Below, piece by piece: positions 12,375-21,103 of a stretch of 64,000 nt of DNA. The notes below the pieces were generated by a model. That model made no database searches and was not told the DNA's origin. It was given only the letters and a program-made list of their open reading frames with translations. The stretch's first letter is position 1. Each line of letters starts with the position of its first letter. Source of the stretch: Rubripirellula reticaptiva (GTDB taxonomy: Bacteria; Planctomycetota; Planctomycetia; Pirellulales; Pirellulaceae); assembly GCF_007860175.1 (NCBI RefSeq), contig NZ_SJPX01000005.1, positions 124,001-188,000 of the forward strand, written 5' to 3'. The position numbers were made by a program, and so were the translations under genes.

Positions 12375-13861
12375 TGAAACGACGAGAAACGATCGACCAG
12401 CAGTATCTGCGTCAAACGCTCGAAGAACGAACGCGTCGCCATTTCTTGCGTGACTCGGCGACCGGTCTTGGCGCGTTATGGATGGCCACCCAGTCGTCCA
12501 ACACTAACGCCGCTTTTTTGCCAAACCACCAACCCGATAACCCGCTTAGCCCCGTCGCGCCTCCGTTGCCGGCAAAGGTCAAGCGAGTGATCTACTTGCA
12601 CATGGTTGGCGCACCGAGCCAGTTGGAACTGTTCGACTATAAGCCGGACCTGAAAGAGCTGGACGGCCAAGATTGCCCGCAATCGTTCTTGGAAGGCAAG
12701 CGTTTCGCGTTCATCAATGGAACCCCCAAAATGCTGGGGCCTCAGTTTCCGTTCAAGCAATACGGCGAATCGGGTGCTTGGTTTTCCGACCGCATGCCGC
12801 ACTTGGCCCAGCATGCCGACGACCTGTGCTTCATCAAAACGATGCAGACCGACCAGTTCAACCACGGTCCCGCTCAACTGATGGTTCACACCGGAACGGC
12901 ACAAATGGGTTCGCCCTCGATCGGATCATGGGTGACCTGGGGGCTCGGTTCCGAGAACGCCGACTTACCCGGATTCATCGTCTTGCTTTCCGGTGGCCGG
13001 TTGCCTCGCGTCGGGAAAGCATTGTGGGGATCAGGTTTCTTGCCGTCAGTTTACCAAGGTGTTCAGTGCCGATCGCAGGGTGATCCGGTGCTGAACGTGT
13101 CCAATCCATCCGGTGTTAGCCGAGCCGATCGTCGCCGTGTGCTGGACACGCTGGACGAGCTGAACCGGCATGCTCATGAAACATTCGGTGACCCTGAAAC
13201 GCTAACACGCATTGCCCAGTACGAGATGGCTTTCCGGATGCAGACGGCTGCGCCGGAGGTGATGGATCTAAACAAAGAGTCCGCAGAAACACTGGAAGCC
13301 TACGGCGCTGACCCGAACAAAGAATCGTTTGCCAACAATTGCTTGCTGGCACGGCGGTTAGTCGAAAATGGAGTCCGGTTTGTGCAACTGTACGACTGGG
13401 GCTGGGACACGCACGGGTCGAACAAGAGTGAAGCTCTTGAATTCGGCTTGGTCGATAAATGCACCCAAACGGATAAGCCGATTGCCGCGCTGCTGGCGGA
13501 CTTGAAAGCCCGCGGGCTGATGGAAGACACGCTGGTGATCTGGGGTGGCGAATTTGGCCGGACACCGATGCGTGAAAACCGCGGCGGTAAGGAAATGGCG
13601 TTCATGGGTCGCGATCACAGCCCCGATGCGTTCACAATCTGGATGGCCGGTGCAGGCGTCAAAGCGGGCTACACCCACGGCATCACCGATGACGTCGGAT
13701 ACACGGCGGCCGTCGATCCGGTGCAGGTGCGTGACATGCACGCAACGCTTCTACACTTGATGGGATTCGACGCTCCGAAATTCAGCTACCCGTTCAAAGG
13801 ACTGAATCAGAAACTAACGGGCGTGAAAGAATCACGCGTAGTGAAAGAAATCTTGACTTAG
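12374..13861 (+). CDS. DUF1501 family protein (Tat-exported)
   Basis: A 495-residue DUF1501 protein, second gene of the pair with the PSD1 gene, whose TAA overlaps its ATG. Near the N-terminus is a twin-arginine signal (RRHFLRDSATGLG, residues about 19-31). Core blocks include 'YLHMVGAPSQLELFDYKP', 'VWGGEFGRTPM' and 'GRDHSPDAFTIWMAGAGV', the last resembling metal-site segments of the alkaline phosphatase superfamily. It probably works outside the cytoplasm with its PSD1 partner. The gene converges on pckA with only 22 bp between the stop codons and no obvious terminator hairpin there. Confidence 0.9.
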
Positions 13862-13883
13862 GTACCTATTCAGACAATGGGCC

Positions 13884-15470
13884 TCAGACAACTGGTCCGG
13901 CGTTCTTGATCGCGTCGCTTGCGCCGGATTCAAACGTTTTGAAATTCTGCTGGAACAAGCCAGCGAGTTTCTTGACACTGGCGTCATAGGCAGCCTTGTC
14001 TGCCCAAGCGTCGCGAGGCGATAGGATTTCGGAAGGAACGCCGTCGCACGTTATTGGCACTTTCAGTCCAAAGACCGCATCGGTTTGCGTTTCGGCTTCA
14101 CCCAGCGAACCGCTGTGGATCGCGTCGATGATGGCCCGCGTGTGCTTCAAACTCATTCGTTTGCCGACACCGTATGGGCCGCCCGCCCAACCCGTGTTGA
14201 CCAACCACGCCTTCGCGCCGTGCTTTTGAATCTGTTCGGCCAACAGTTCGGCATACTTAGCCGGGTGCCAAACGAGGAACGCGGCACCAAAGCAGGCACT
14301 GAACGTCGCAGTCGGTTCGTTCACATTCATCTCTGTCCCCGCGGTCTTCGCCGTGTAACCGCTGATGAAGTGGTACATCGCTTGTTCGGTCGTCAACTGC
14401 GACACAGGCGGCAGAACACCGAACGCGTCACAGGTCAAGAAAATGATGTTCTTAGGGTGCGGCCCGACGCAAGGGATCTTGGCGTTCTCGATAAAGTCGA
14501 TCGGGTAAGCCACGCGAGTGTTTTCGGTGATCGACGCGTCGTCGTAATTGACCTCGTGAGTCGTCTCGTCGAAAACAACGTTTTCCAGCACCGCGCCATA
14601 ACGAATCGCGTCGAAAATCTCTGGCTCGTTCTCCTGCGACAAGTGAATGACTTTTGCGTAACAGCCGCCTTCGATATTGAAAACGCCTTTGTCTGACCAG
14701 CAATGCTCGTCGTCGCCAATCAGTTGCCGATGCGGATCGGTCGACAAAGTGGTTTTGCCGGTCCCGGACAGCCCAAAGAACAAAGTCAGATCATCCTCAG
14801 ACGCTTGATTGGCGCTGCAGTGCATACTGAGCACGCCCCGCTTTGGCATCAAGTAGTTCATCACCGTGAAGACGCCCTTCTTCATTTCGCCGGCGTACTG
14901 AGTCCCCAGGATCACCAGTTCGCCCGTTTCGATCGACAAGTCAATGCTCGTCTTGCTGGTCATTTGGGCGGTATGCGGATTGGCGGGGAATGCACCCGCG
15001 TTGAAAATAACAATGTTGGGATCGCCAAAACTTGCAAGCTGTTCTGCGGTTGGCCGAATCAACATGTTGTGCATGAACAAGGCGTGATAGGCACTCTCGG
15101 CAATCACTCGAACCTTGATGCGGTGATCGGGATCCCAACCCGCGAAACCGTCGAACACATAGATCGCGTCGCGTGTGTTGAGATAGTCGATTGCCCGTTG
15201 ACGGTTGATCGTGAACGACCGGTCGGCCAACCGGATGTTGACGTCTCCCCACCAAATGTCGTCCGTCGAATCTGGGTGATCGACGATCCGTTTGTCTTTC
15301 GGGCTGCGTCCAGTCTTGTCGCCGCTGCGTGTGGCAAGCGCGCCAGACGCTGCGATGACCGCGTGATTTCCAGCGATGGCGAACTCATACAATCGCGCCG
15401 GGGTCGCGTTGTGAATGATGTTGGAAACGTTAAGACCGTAGCCAGACAAATCAATCGGATTGACGCTCAT
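13884..15470 (-). CDS. pckA: Phosphoenolpyruvate carboxykinase (ATP)
   Basis: This enzyme converts oxaloacetate and ATP to phosphoenolpyruvate, CO2 and ADP, the entry step of gluconeogenesis. At 528 residues it has the normal family length. Visible signatures are the P-loop [11 protein letters not shown] (about 240-250), the adjacent LIGDDEH metal-binding segment and the carboxykinase block '[21 protein letters not shown]'. The C-terminal part with [13 protein letters not shown] is also typical. It lies 49 bp downstream of the PEP-CTERM gene in the same direction, though a functional link is not apparent. Confidence 0.96.
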   Translation of the reverse strand: MSVNPIDLSGYGLNVSNIIHNATPARLYEFAIAGNHAVIAASGALATRSGDKTGRSPKDKRIVDHPDSTDDIWWGDVNIRLADRSFTINRQRAIDYLNTRDAIYVFDGFAGWDPDHRIKVRVIAESAYHALFMHNMLIRPTAEQLASFGDPNIVIFNAGAFPANPHTAQMTSKTSIDLSIETGELVILGTQYAGEMKKGVFTVMNYLMPKRGVLSMHCSANQASEDDLTLFFGLSGTGKTTLSTDPHRQLIGDDEHCWSDKGVFNIEGGCYAKVIHLSQENEPEIFDAIRYGAVLENVVFDETTHEVNYDDASITENTRVAYPIDFIENAKIPCVGPHPKNIIFLTCDAFGVLPPVSQLTTEQAMYHFISGYTAKTAGTEMNVNEPTATFSACFGAAFLVWHPAKYAELLAEQIQKHGAKAWLVNTGWAGGPYGVGKRMSLKHTRAIIDAIHSGSLGEAETQTDAVFGLKVPITCDGVPSEILSPRDAWADKAAYDASVKKLAGLFQQNFKTFESGASDAIKNAGPVV

Positions 15471-15519
15471 GGAACACTGCTAAATCGAGTCGGCGAAATG
15501 AAATCTTTCGCCAGCAAGT

Positions 15520-16563
15520 TTAGCGCCGAGAGCGTCGTGTGGCGACCCGGCGTCGCTTACAAAGAACCGTCGCGGCAAAAACCGAAAGCACCGCCATCGT
15601 GGTTGGCTCAGGAACCGCCACGACTGCTGTTGCAAAGGCCGCGAACAATCGCGGCGGCGGCGATGGCCCGGACGTGCTAGCGTCGAACGCGAACTGAGTC
15701 GAAAAACTTGTGTTGGTAAAGAACACTTGGTTATCAATCCCGGAAACCATCAAGTTTCCGCTCGCATCGATGTCGATGTCATACAGACCGGTCGCGTCGA
15801 TGATGTTTGCGGTCGAAACGATGTTACCGGCCGCATCAAGTTTCAGAATTTCGTCGTTGCCATGAACGGCAAAGTAGTTGCCCAACCCATCCGCCACCAA
15901 TCCATTCAGACTGAGCCCGGAGGTCGCGGTCGGCAAATTGATTTGATCCAATCGCAACAACGTGTTGGGATCGTAAACGTTTAGCACTGTCGGCGAAGAT
16001 GTCGCGGACGTGCTTTCGGTTCCCAACGCATAGAGCCGACCGTCGAAACCGAAGTTCAAGTCGTTGGCAATGAAGTCGGTGGCAAATCGCGTCGATGTGA
16101 ATCCACTTGCCGCATCAAACCGTAAAATACCTTGCTCATTGCGAGCCCCCACGGGCTGGTCGGCAACGAACACCTGGGCGCCGATTGCCGCGACCGTGCC
16201 CCGGTTGAGGACGTTGCCGATCGCAAAACCGGTACCCGGCCCGGACCGATCCGTTTGGACGCCGGTCGCTTGGTCAATCGTTGACAGAGACGGGTTGAAG
16301 GTGCCGTTGAACACGTGAATGTTGCCCAGCGTGTCCACTGCGATGTCGCGCGGCACCTCGGTGCTGCCTGCACCGGCGTCATCAGCGACCGTAAACGCTT
16401 GAATAAAAAGTCCAGCGCTCGTGAACTCGCGAAGCGTATTTGTGTTGACGTCCATGACCAACACATTGCCCGGCGTCACGATAGCGGCGCCAAGCTGTGC
16501 TGGAGCAACGCTAAGCAGAAACGCAAACGACAACGCGCCAGCGATGCAAAATTGACGGGACAT
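15520..16563 (-). CDS. PEP-CTERM protein with NHL/beta-propeller-like repeats
   Basis: A 347-residue secreted protein. A signal peptide spans about residues 1-27. The body has repeated segments such as 'AVDTLGNIHVFNGTF', 'LVADGLGNYFAVHGND' and 'DIDASGNLMVSG', which suggest a small beta-propeller (NHL or Vgb type). The C-terminus is a complete PEP-CTERM sorting signal: VPEPTTMAVLSVF, a hydrophobic helix, then the basic tail KRRRVATRRSRR. Proteins of this kind are processed by exosortase and end up in the envelope or extracellular matrix. No partner gene is nearby. Precise function unknown. Confidence 0.85.
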   Translation of the reverse strand: MSRQFCIAGALSFAFLLSVAPAQLGAAIVTPGNVLVMDVNTNTLREFTSAGLFIQAFTVADDAGAGSTEVPRDIAVDTLGNIHVFNGTFNPSLSTIDQATGVQTDRSGPGTGFAIGNVLNRGTVAAIGAQVFVADQPVGARNEQGILRFDAASGFTSTRFATDFIANDLNFGFDGRLYALGTESTSATSSPTVLNVYDPNTLLRLDQINLPTATSGLSLNGLVADGLGNYFAVHGNDEILKLDAAGNIVSTANIIDATGLYDIDIDASGNLMVSGIDNQVFFTNTSFSTQFAFDASTSGPSPPPRLFAAFATAVVAVPEPTTMAVLSVFAATVLCKRRRVATRRSRR

Positions 16564-16662
16564 CTTTCAGACTCGGCACATCAAGGATCGGAAACACAAA
16601 GCTCTCCCGTAGTCAGGAAAAGCTAGCGGTCCAGTATAGTCCCTAAGACGTGACCAGTGGCG

Positions 16663-17682
16663 TTATTGCGAAACCGTTCCGGTGACCACGCACGAAGTAG
16701 CTCGTTTCCCGGGCAAGTTTGTGACAATTCGGATTTCTTGCGAAATCGGCGTGTCCGTACCGTCGCCGGTGTAGACCAGCTTGACCATGTGCAGCTTTTT
16801 CGAACCGACCGGGACAACGAACTTGAATCGTTCATCGCTGCATTCAACATCGGAAATCTCAAACGGCTCTTCGCCACGGACTATCAGCTTCTTCTCGACC
16901 GATCCGTTGGGCTGGGTCGTCCCCAAACTGACCGCTTCGGGCGAAACGTTGACCGGCGGACGAACTCGACCCGAAATCGACATTTCGGTCGTCGGAAAAC
17001 TGCGGTCATTGCTGATCAGCGTCAAGCGTTCACGAATTTCGCCGTCGCTCATCTCACCGTTCATTCGAACCGACATGCGGTAACGAACTTGGTTTGATGT
17101 TCGTTCTGCGGGATCCAAACGGACTCGTAAATCAGAACAATGGCTGCGAACGTCGATGATTTCCCAGCTGGGGTTTCCGTTGTGCGTGATCATGACTTCG
17201 CGTTCACGTTCTTCGCCGGCCGGAACGTCACCGAAAGCGACTTCCGGCGGATCAAACGTGATGTCAGTGCGAATGAATCCGCTGACGTTCAATTGGACTT
17301 CGGCGTACTTGGGACGATCAAACACGACGGTGATCGTCGCGGCCTTTTGACCGATGAAGCTGCTGGTGTTGAAGGTCGCGACAACCGCCGCCGTTTCGTG
17401 AGTCTGCAGGGTATCCGCGGTCAACGTTGGCGTGGTGCATCCGCAACTGGTGCGAACCGCCGCCACGTGGACTTCTTCATTGTAGATATTGGTGAAATCA
17501 AAGTGGTATTCGCACTTGGTTCCTCGTCCGACCGTGCGGAACTCATGCTTCTTTTCTTTGAACATCTTGTCGGCGTAGTTGTCCGCTGACGCTGTTGTTG
17601 GACTTAATGTCTGGCAAACAGCCGCTACCAACGCAACAACCAAGAATTTCGACCATTCGCGACGTTCAAAACGCACCATCAT
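16663..17682 (-). CDS. DUF1573 domain secreted protein
   Basis: A 339-residue protein with a signal peptide (residues 1-33). The first DUF1573 domain, at about residues 45-135, contains the diagnostic 'CGCTTPTLT' block and 'VVATFNTSSFIGQK'. The rest forms further Ig-like/ASH-type strands. Such domains are beta-sandwiches frequent in exported planctomycete and Bacteroidetes proteins and are thought to mediate protein contacts; no enzyme activity is expected. It stands alone between the Maf gene and the PEP-CTERM gene. Confidence 0.85.
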   Translation of the reverse strand: MMVRFERREWSKFLVVALVAAVCQTLSPTTASADNYADKMFKEKKHEFRTVGRGTKCEYHFDFTNIYNEEVHVAAVRTSCGCTTPTLTADTLQTHETAAVVATFNTSSFIGQKAATITVVFDRPKYAEVQLNVSGFIRTDITFDPPEVAFGDVPAGEEREREVMITHNGNPSWEIIDVRSHCSDLRVRLDPAERTSNQVRYRMSVRMNGEMSDGEIRERLTLISNDRSFPTTEMSISGRVRPPVNVSPEAVSLGTTQPNGSVEKKLIVRGEEPFEISDVECSDERFKFVVPVGSKKLHMVKLVYTGDGTDTPISQEIRIVTNLPGKRATSCVVTGTVSQ

Positions 17683-17763
17683 TCCATACCGGTGAGAGGG
17701 GGAAGGGATAATCTAAAGCCACTGGATTCCGCCATCCGCGCAGGTTAACACGAACCGCAAATT

Positions 17764-18438
17764 TCACCCAGGTGGATCAGAGCTTCCGGTAGTTACCGTT
17801 TCGGCAACTTCGAGGAAATTTTCCAGTAATTCCGATAATCGCTCCATCGGAAGCCCCACGACGTTGCTGACGCTGCCGTCGCCGATCACCTGCAACCAGT
17901 CATTTCCATCCTGGTATCCGAACGCTCCCGCTTTGCCTTCCCAAAGCATCGAGTCCAGATAATCTTCCAACATCTGCTCGGTCAGCTTCTGCATTTTCAA
18001 CTCAGTCCGGACCACGTCGACGACACACATTTCGTGTTTCACAGACCAAACGCAAACGCCGGTGTAAACGTCGTGCTTGCGACCGCTCAGCAAACGCAAC
18101 GTGGTTTCAGCATGATCTTGATCGTGCGGTTTACCCAAAATTTGCCCCAGACACGACGCCACCGTATCGGCTGCGATGATCAGCCCCGTGTCAACTTTGG
18201 TGGCGATGTCGGCCGCTTTGCGATACGCATAGCGAGCAACCATTTCCGGTGCCGTTTCGCGGCTGCACATCCCACACTCGGCTTCGTCCGAAGCGACCTG
18301 GACCGAATAGTCGTATCCAGCCGCAGTCAGCAACTGAGCACGGCGCGGCGAACCGCTGGCCAAAATCAACGGCTCGTCGGTTGGCAATTCCGCACGTGGC
18401 AGGTTCCGCATCAACGGCAAGTCTTCGGTGGGTTTCAT
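17764..18438 (-). CDS. maf: Maf-family nucleoside triphosphate pyrophosphatase
   Basis: A 224-residue Maf/YhdE-type protein. Maf enzymes hydrolyse non-canonical or m5U/dTTP/UTP-type nucleoside triphosphates to monophosphates and influence septum formation. The signature ILASGSPRRAQLL lies at about residues 26-38 and the catalytic IIAADTVA at about 89-96, followed by GKPHDQDHAETTLRLLSGR. The N-terminus has a 20-residue extension before the family start, so the real start could be an internal one. The gene follows the DUF3467 gene by about 47 bp in the same direction. Confidence 0.92.
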   Translation of the reverse strand: MKPTEDLPLMRNLPRAELPTDEPLILASGSPRRAQLLTAAGYDYSVQVASDEAECGMCSRETAPEMVARYAYRKAADIATKVDTGLIIAADTVASCLGQILGKPHDQDHAETTLRLLSGRKHDVYTGVCVWSVKHEMCVVDVVRTELKMQKLTEQMLEDYLDSMLWEGKAGAFGYQDGNDWLQVIGDGSVSNVVGLPMERLSELLENFLEVAETVTTGSSDPPG

Positions 18439-18485
18439 CGCAGCGATTGTTTTGAAAATGGGAGACTTGAAATCAGAGACGCTCG

Positions 18486-19172
18486 TTACGCCGGTGGCGC
18501 GGGATCATCATCGGATTGCGGTGGCGGGTCCGACGGTGGTGCATCGGATGACGGCGGGCTGTCGTTTCCCGTATCCGCAGGCGGCGGAAGCTCGGGTGGT
18601 GGATTCGCGCCGGCTTGCTGACGTTGCTCTAACTGTTTGACGGCACCGCGCAGCGATTCAAGCAATCGTGGTACTTGGCCGGCCGCGACAAACACGCGCG
18701 CACTGACCGCCGACTGTGGAAAGAAGCTGGTCAGAAAGTCCAAACCAAACTCACTCGCGCCGTGACCGATCATCACGCCGTTGGCGTACACGCCGCTGAG
18801 CACTTCGTCGGGCAACTTCAGGTCGTCGTAGATTTCCTGCGGCGACGGCCTGCGCTGGTTTGGGTTAGGCGGCTGGACCGGTGGTGCTTGTGGATTGCCG
18901 AAGCGACCCTTGTACAGTTCCAAGTTCGTATTGAGCGCGTCAATGAACTGAGGCATCACCGGATGCGGAATCACGACTCGCTTGGCCACTTTGTGCGGAC
19001 GTCCGATCGTCTGCAAAAAGTCAACGATATATTCATTCGGCCCCGTCATCACGATCGCGCCGGTGCTGAAGCAACCGTCGGCGACGTTTTCGGGAACGCG
19101 AGCACGTACAGCAGGATTATTGTCGCTCGATTGCGGTGGCTCGGGCGATGGTGGATTGGAGTCCGAAGTCAT
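18486..19172 (-). CDS. Tandem DUF3467 protein with Pro/Ser/Asp-rich tail
   Basis: A 228-residue protein with two related modules. The first, about residues 34-95, has 'TGAIVMTGPNEYIVDFLQTI' and ends in 'MPQFIDALNTNLELY'. The second, about 128-190, has 'GVMIGHGASEFGLDFLTSFF' and ends in 'VPRLLESLRGAVKQL'. Each resembles DUF3467, a small domain of unknown function. The last 38 residues are almost only Pro, Ser, Asp and Ala. There is no signal peptide, so it is probably cytoplasmic. It lies between an ABC-type permease gene and maf, all leftward. Function unknown. Confidence 0.75.
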   Translation of the reverse strand: MTSDSNPPSPEPPQSSDNNPAVRARVPENVADGCFSTGAIVMTGPNEYIVDFLQTIGRPHKVAKRVVIPHPVMPQFIDALNTNLELYKGRFGNPQAPPVQPPNPNQRRPSPQEIYDDLKLPDEVLSGVYANGVMIGHGASEFGLDFLTSFFPQSAVSARVFVAAGQVPRLLESLRGAVKQLEQRQQAGANPPPELPPPADTGNDSPPSSDAPPSDPPPQSDDDPAPPA

Positions 19173-19311
19173 GCGGCGATACGTGCTGGATCAGAGAGTT
19201 GAAGTGGCCCGAACAAAAGCGGTCCCTCATTCTAAACGGCTCGTCGAGCTTGCCACACCCCAGCTTGCCACATACCAACCCAGCGATCCTAGCGGCGAAG
19301 CTATCGCTATC

Positions 19312-20895
19312 TCAACTTTCCAGTTCTTCTCGCACTCGCTGCGGCGTCGCCGTTCGCCGCGGCATCACCAATTCGGGCGATGCCAACAGAGTCGCAAAGA
19401 ACGCCAGCGTGGCCACCACGACGACAACGTTGATCGTCCAAACCGAATTGCGGCCCGTCACGATTTCTCCCAGCGTCCAGGCCCAGTTCGTGATCTGCCA
19501 ACCGGAATAGGAATACGAACGATAATCGTTCAAATGCAATCCGATTGAATAAGGAACGATCGCCGCCAACATCGCAACGGCGACCAGTGCCGCGATGCCA
19601 ATTTCTGCTCTCGGATTGTTTCGAATCCGAATGATTGCCACCAGCCATCGAACAACCACAAGAAAACCGACCAAGTAGGCGGAATAGCCGACGCAAAGTT
19701 GCTTCAACATGCCGGTCACGATCGTCGTTCGTCCGCCCGCAAACTGGCCAGCCAAATCAATGCCGATCACAACCGCCGCAGTGATCACAACAATGTTCAC
19801 GACGGAAAATACTAGCCCGCTGGCCGGTCCCGGCGTCAACCAAGTCAACGTCGCTCGCGCAAGTAGGCTGCTTGGCAATTCGCGTCGGACTCGCGGCGTC
19901 ATCGTTGACGATTCGCCCGTGAACATGCTGCTGCACAACGTCCACAACCCGGCCAATCCCGTCGCCGCCATCGACGAAATCGCAATTCCTGCATCGTCGT
20001 CCAGCATTTTGATCGCCAACATGCAAAGCCCCAGCACAACCGCCGATACGATCATCAACGACACTCGCAGGTGCGTCGACCGGTTCTCGCTTTCGGGCGT
20101 CAATTGAGCTGCCGTCGCAGTCAGGAACAAATGTCCCAGTGCCAGGCTTAGCGAGATCGTCGCAATCACAGCCAACAACACCTGCTCTCCCGTCAACGGA
20201 TTGCCTTCCAAAATCATCCCGATCACCAGAAAACCAATGGTCCATTCGGCCATCAACAACATGCCCATCACCGCCAACAGAGTCGTGATCCGGCCAGTAC
20301 GAGTGCGGGCAACCGGCGCAAAGAACAAAGCGACAATCGTCAACTCGATCGCCGACACCAACAGGATCCCCATCATCAACAAAGTCGTCGGCAGGTCGAC
20401 ACCGCGAAGTGTGTAGGCATACGCAACACACGGAAACAACGCCACAAAATAAAGCAGCATCTGCAACATCGCGCTAGCCAACTTACCCAGCACAATTTGC
20501 CAGGGACTCAGCACCGTAATCGACAACAGCTCGAGCGTCCCGTCATCGATTTCGCCTTCAAGCGACCGGTACGCCGCCAACGGGACGACGATCAGCATTG
20601 GCAGCGCAAGAACCAAGTAGTAGCCAATCAGCATCCGTGGCGCTGACGGCGACGTGTAAATCTGTGGCATCATCGACAGGCTGCCGATGATCGTCCAAGC
20701 CAGCGCGGCAACCAACAATACCGAGAACGTGATCACGAACTGGCGACTCTTCAGCGCCTGACGAGTCTCTTTGACCAAAATTGGATTCAGAGCATCGCCA
20801 ATCCGTTCGCACCACGCGTCGAGCCGGTCCAATCGGCTGGCTTGCGGCGATTCGGGAATCACATCAACGGTGGGATCGGTCGTGATCGATGTCAT
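19312..20895 (-). CDS. ABC-2 type transporter permease
   Basis: A 527-residue membrane protein with about a dozen predicted hydrophobic helices. The block 'NPILVKETRQALKSRQFVI' near residue 38 and 'YRSLEGEIDDGTLELLSIT' near residue 108 are typical of ABC-2 family permeases (ABC-2_transporter_2 type) of planctomycetes. It would form the membrane part of an ATP-driven exporter, but no ATPase gene lies beside it in the window, so its partner must be encoded elsewhere. Substrate unknown. Confidence 0.8.
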   Translation of the reverse strand: MTSITTDPTVDVIPESPQASRLDRLDAWCERIGDALNPILVKETRQALKSRQFVITFSVLLVAALAWTIIGSLSMMPQIYTSPSAPRMLIGYYLVLALPMLIVVPLAAYRSLEGEIDDGTLELLSITVLSPWQIVLGKLASAMLQMLLYFVALFPCVAYAYTLRGVDLPTTLLMMGILLVSAIELTIVALFFAPVARTRTGRITTLLAVMGMLLMAEWTIGFLVIGMILEGNPLTGEQVLLAVIATISLSLALGHLFLTATAAQLTPESENRSTHLRVSLMIVSAVVLGLCMLAIKMLDDDAGIAISSMAATGLAGLWTLCSSMFTGESSTMTPRVRRELPSSLLARATLTWLTPGPASGLVFSVVNIVVITAAVVIGIDLAGQFAGGRTTIVTGMLKQLCVGYSAYLVGFLVVVRWLVAIIRIRNNPRAEIGIAALVAVAMLAAIVPYSIGLHLNDYRSYSYSGWQITNWAWTLGEIVTGRNSVWTINVVVVVATLAFFATLLASPELVMPRRTATPQRVREELES

Positions 20896-21019
20896 GGCGA
20901 ACAGGATAAGAAAAGGTGCATGGATTTCGACTGACCGTATCGTACAACGCCGGGCGGCGGCACGTGGGAATCGTCCGAAAATCGCAGCAGACCCTGTGTT
21001 CGCAATCGCTGCGCGGGCG

Positions 21020-21048
21020 TTAAACGAAACCGGGGGCGCGGGTATAGT
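21020..21048 (+). promoter_or_regulatory. Possible sigma-70 promoter of the helicase gene
   Basis: TTAAAC at 21020-21025 and TATAGT at 21043-21048 are separated by 17 bp. The -10 is good, the -35 weak. The helicase start codon lies 56 bp downstream of the -10. Confidence 0.35.
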
Positions 21049-21103
21049 GATGGACAGAGTTGCGGATTTTCCTGGCTAGAAACGGACGATGAGGACGGTG
21101 GGT

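Noticed and set aside
14703-15680. 325-residue rightward frame opposite pckA
   Set aside because: Antisense shadow of a complete, well-conserved pckA.
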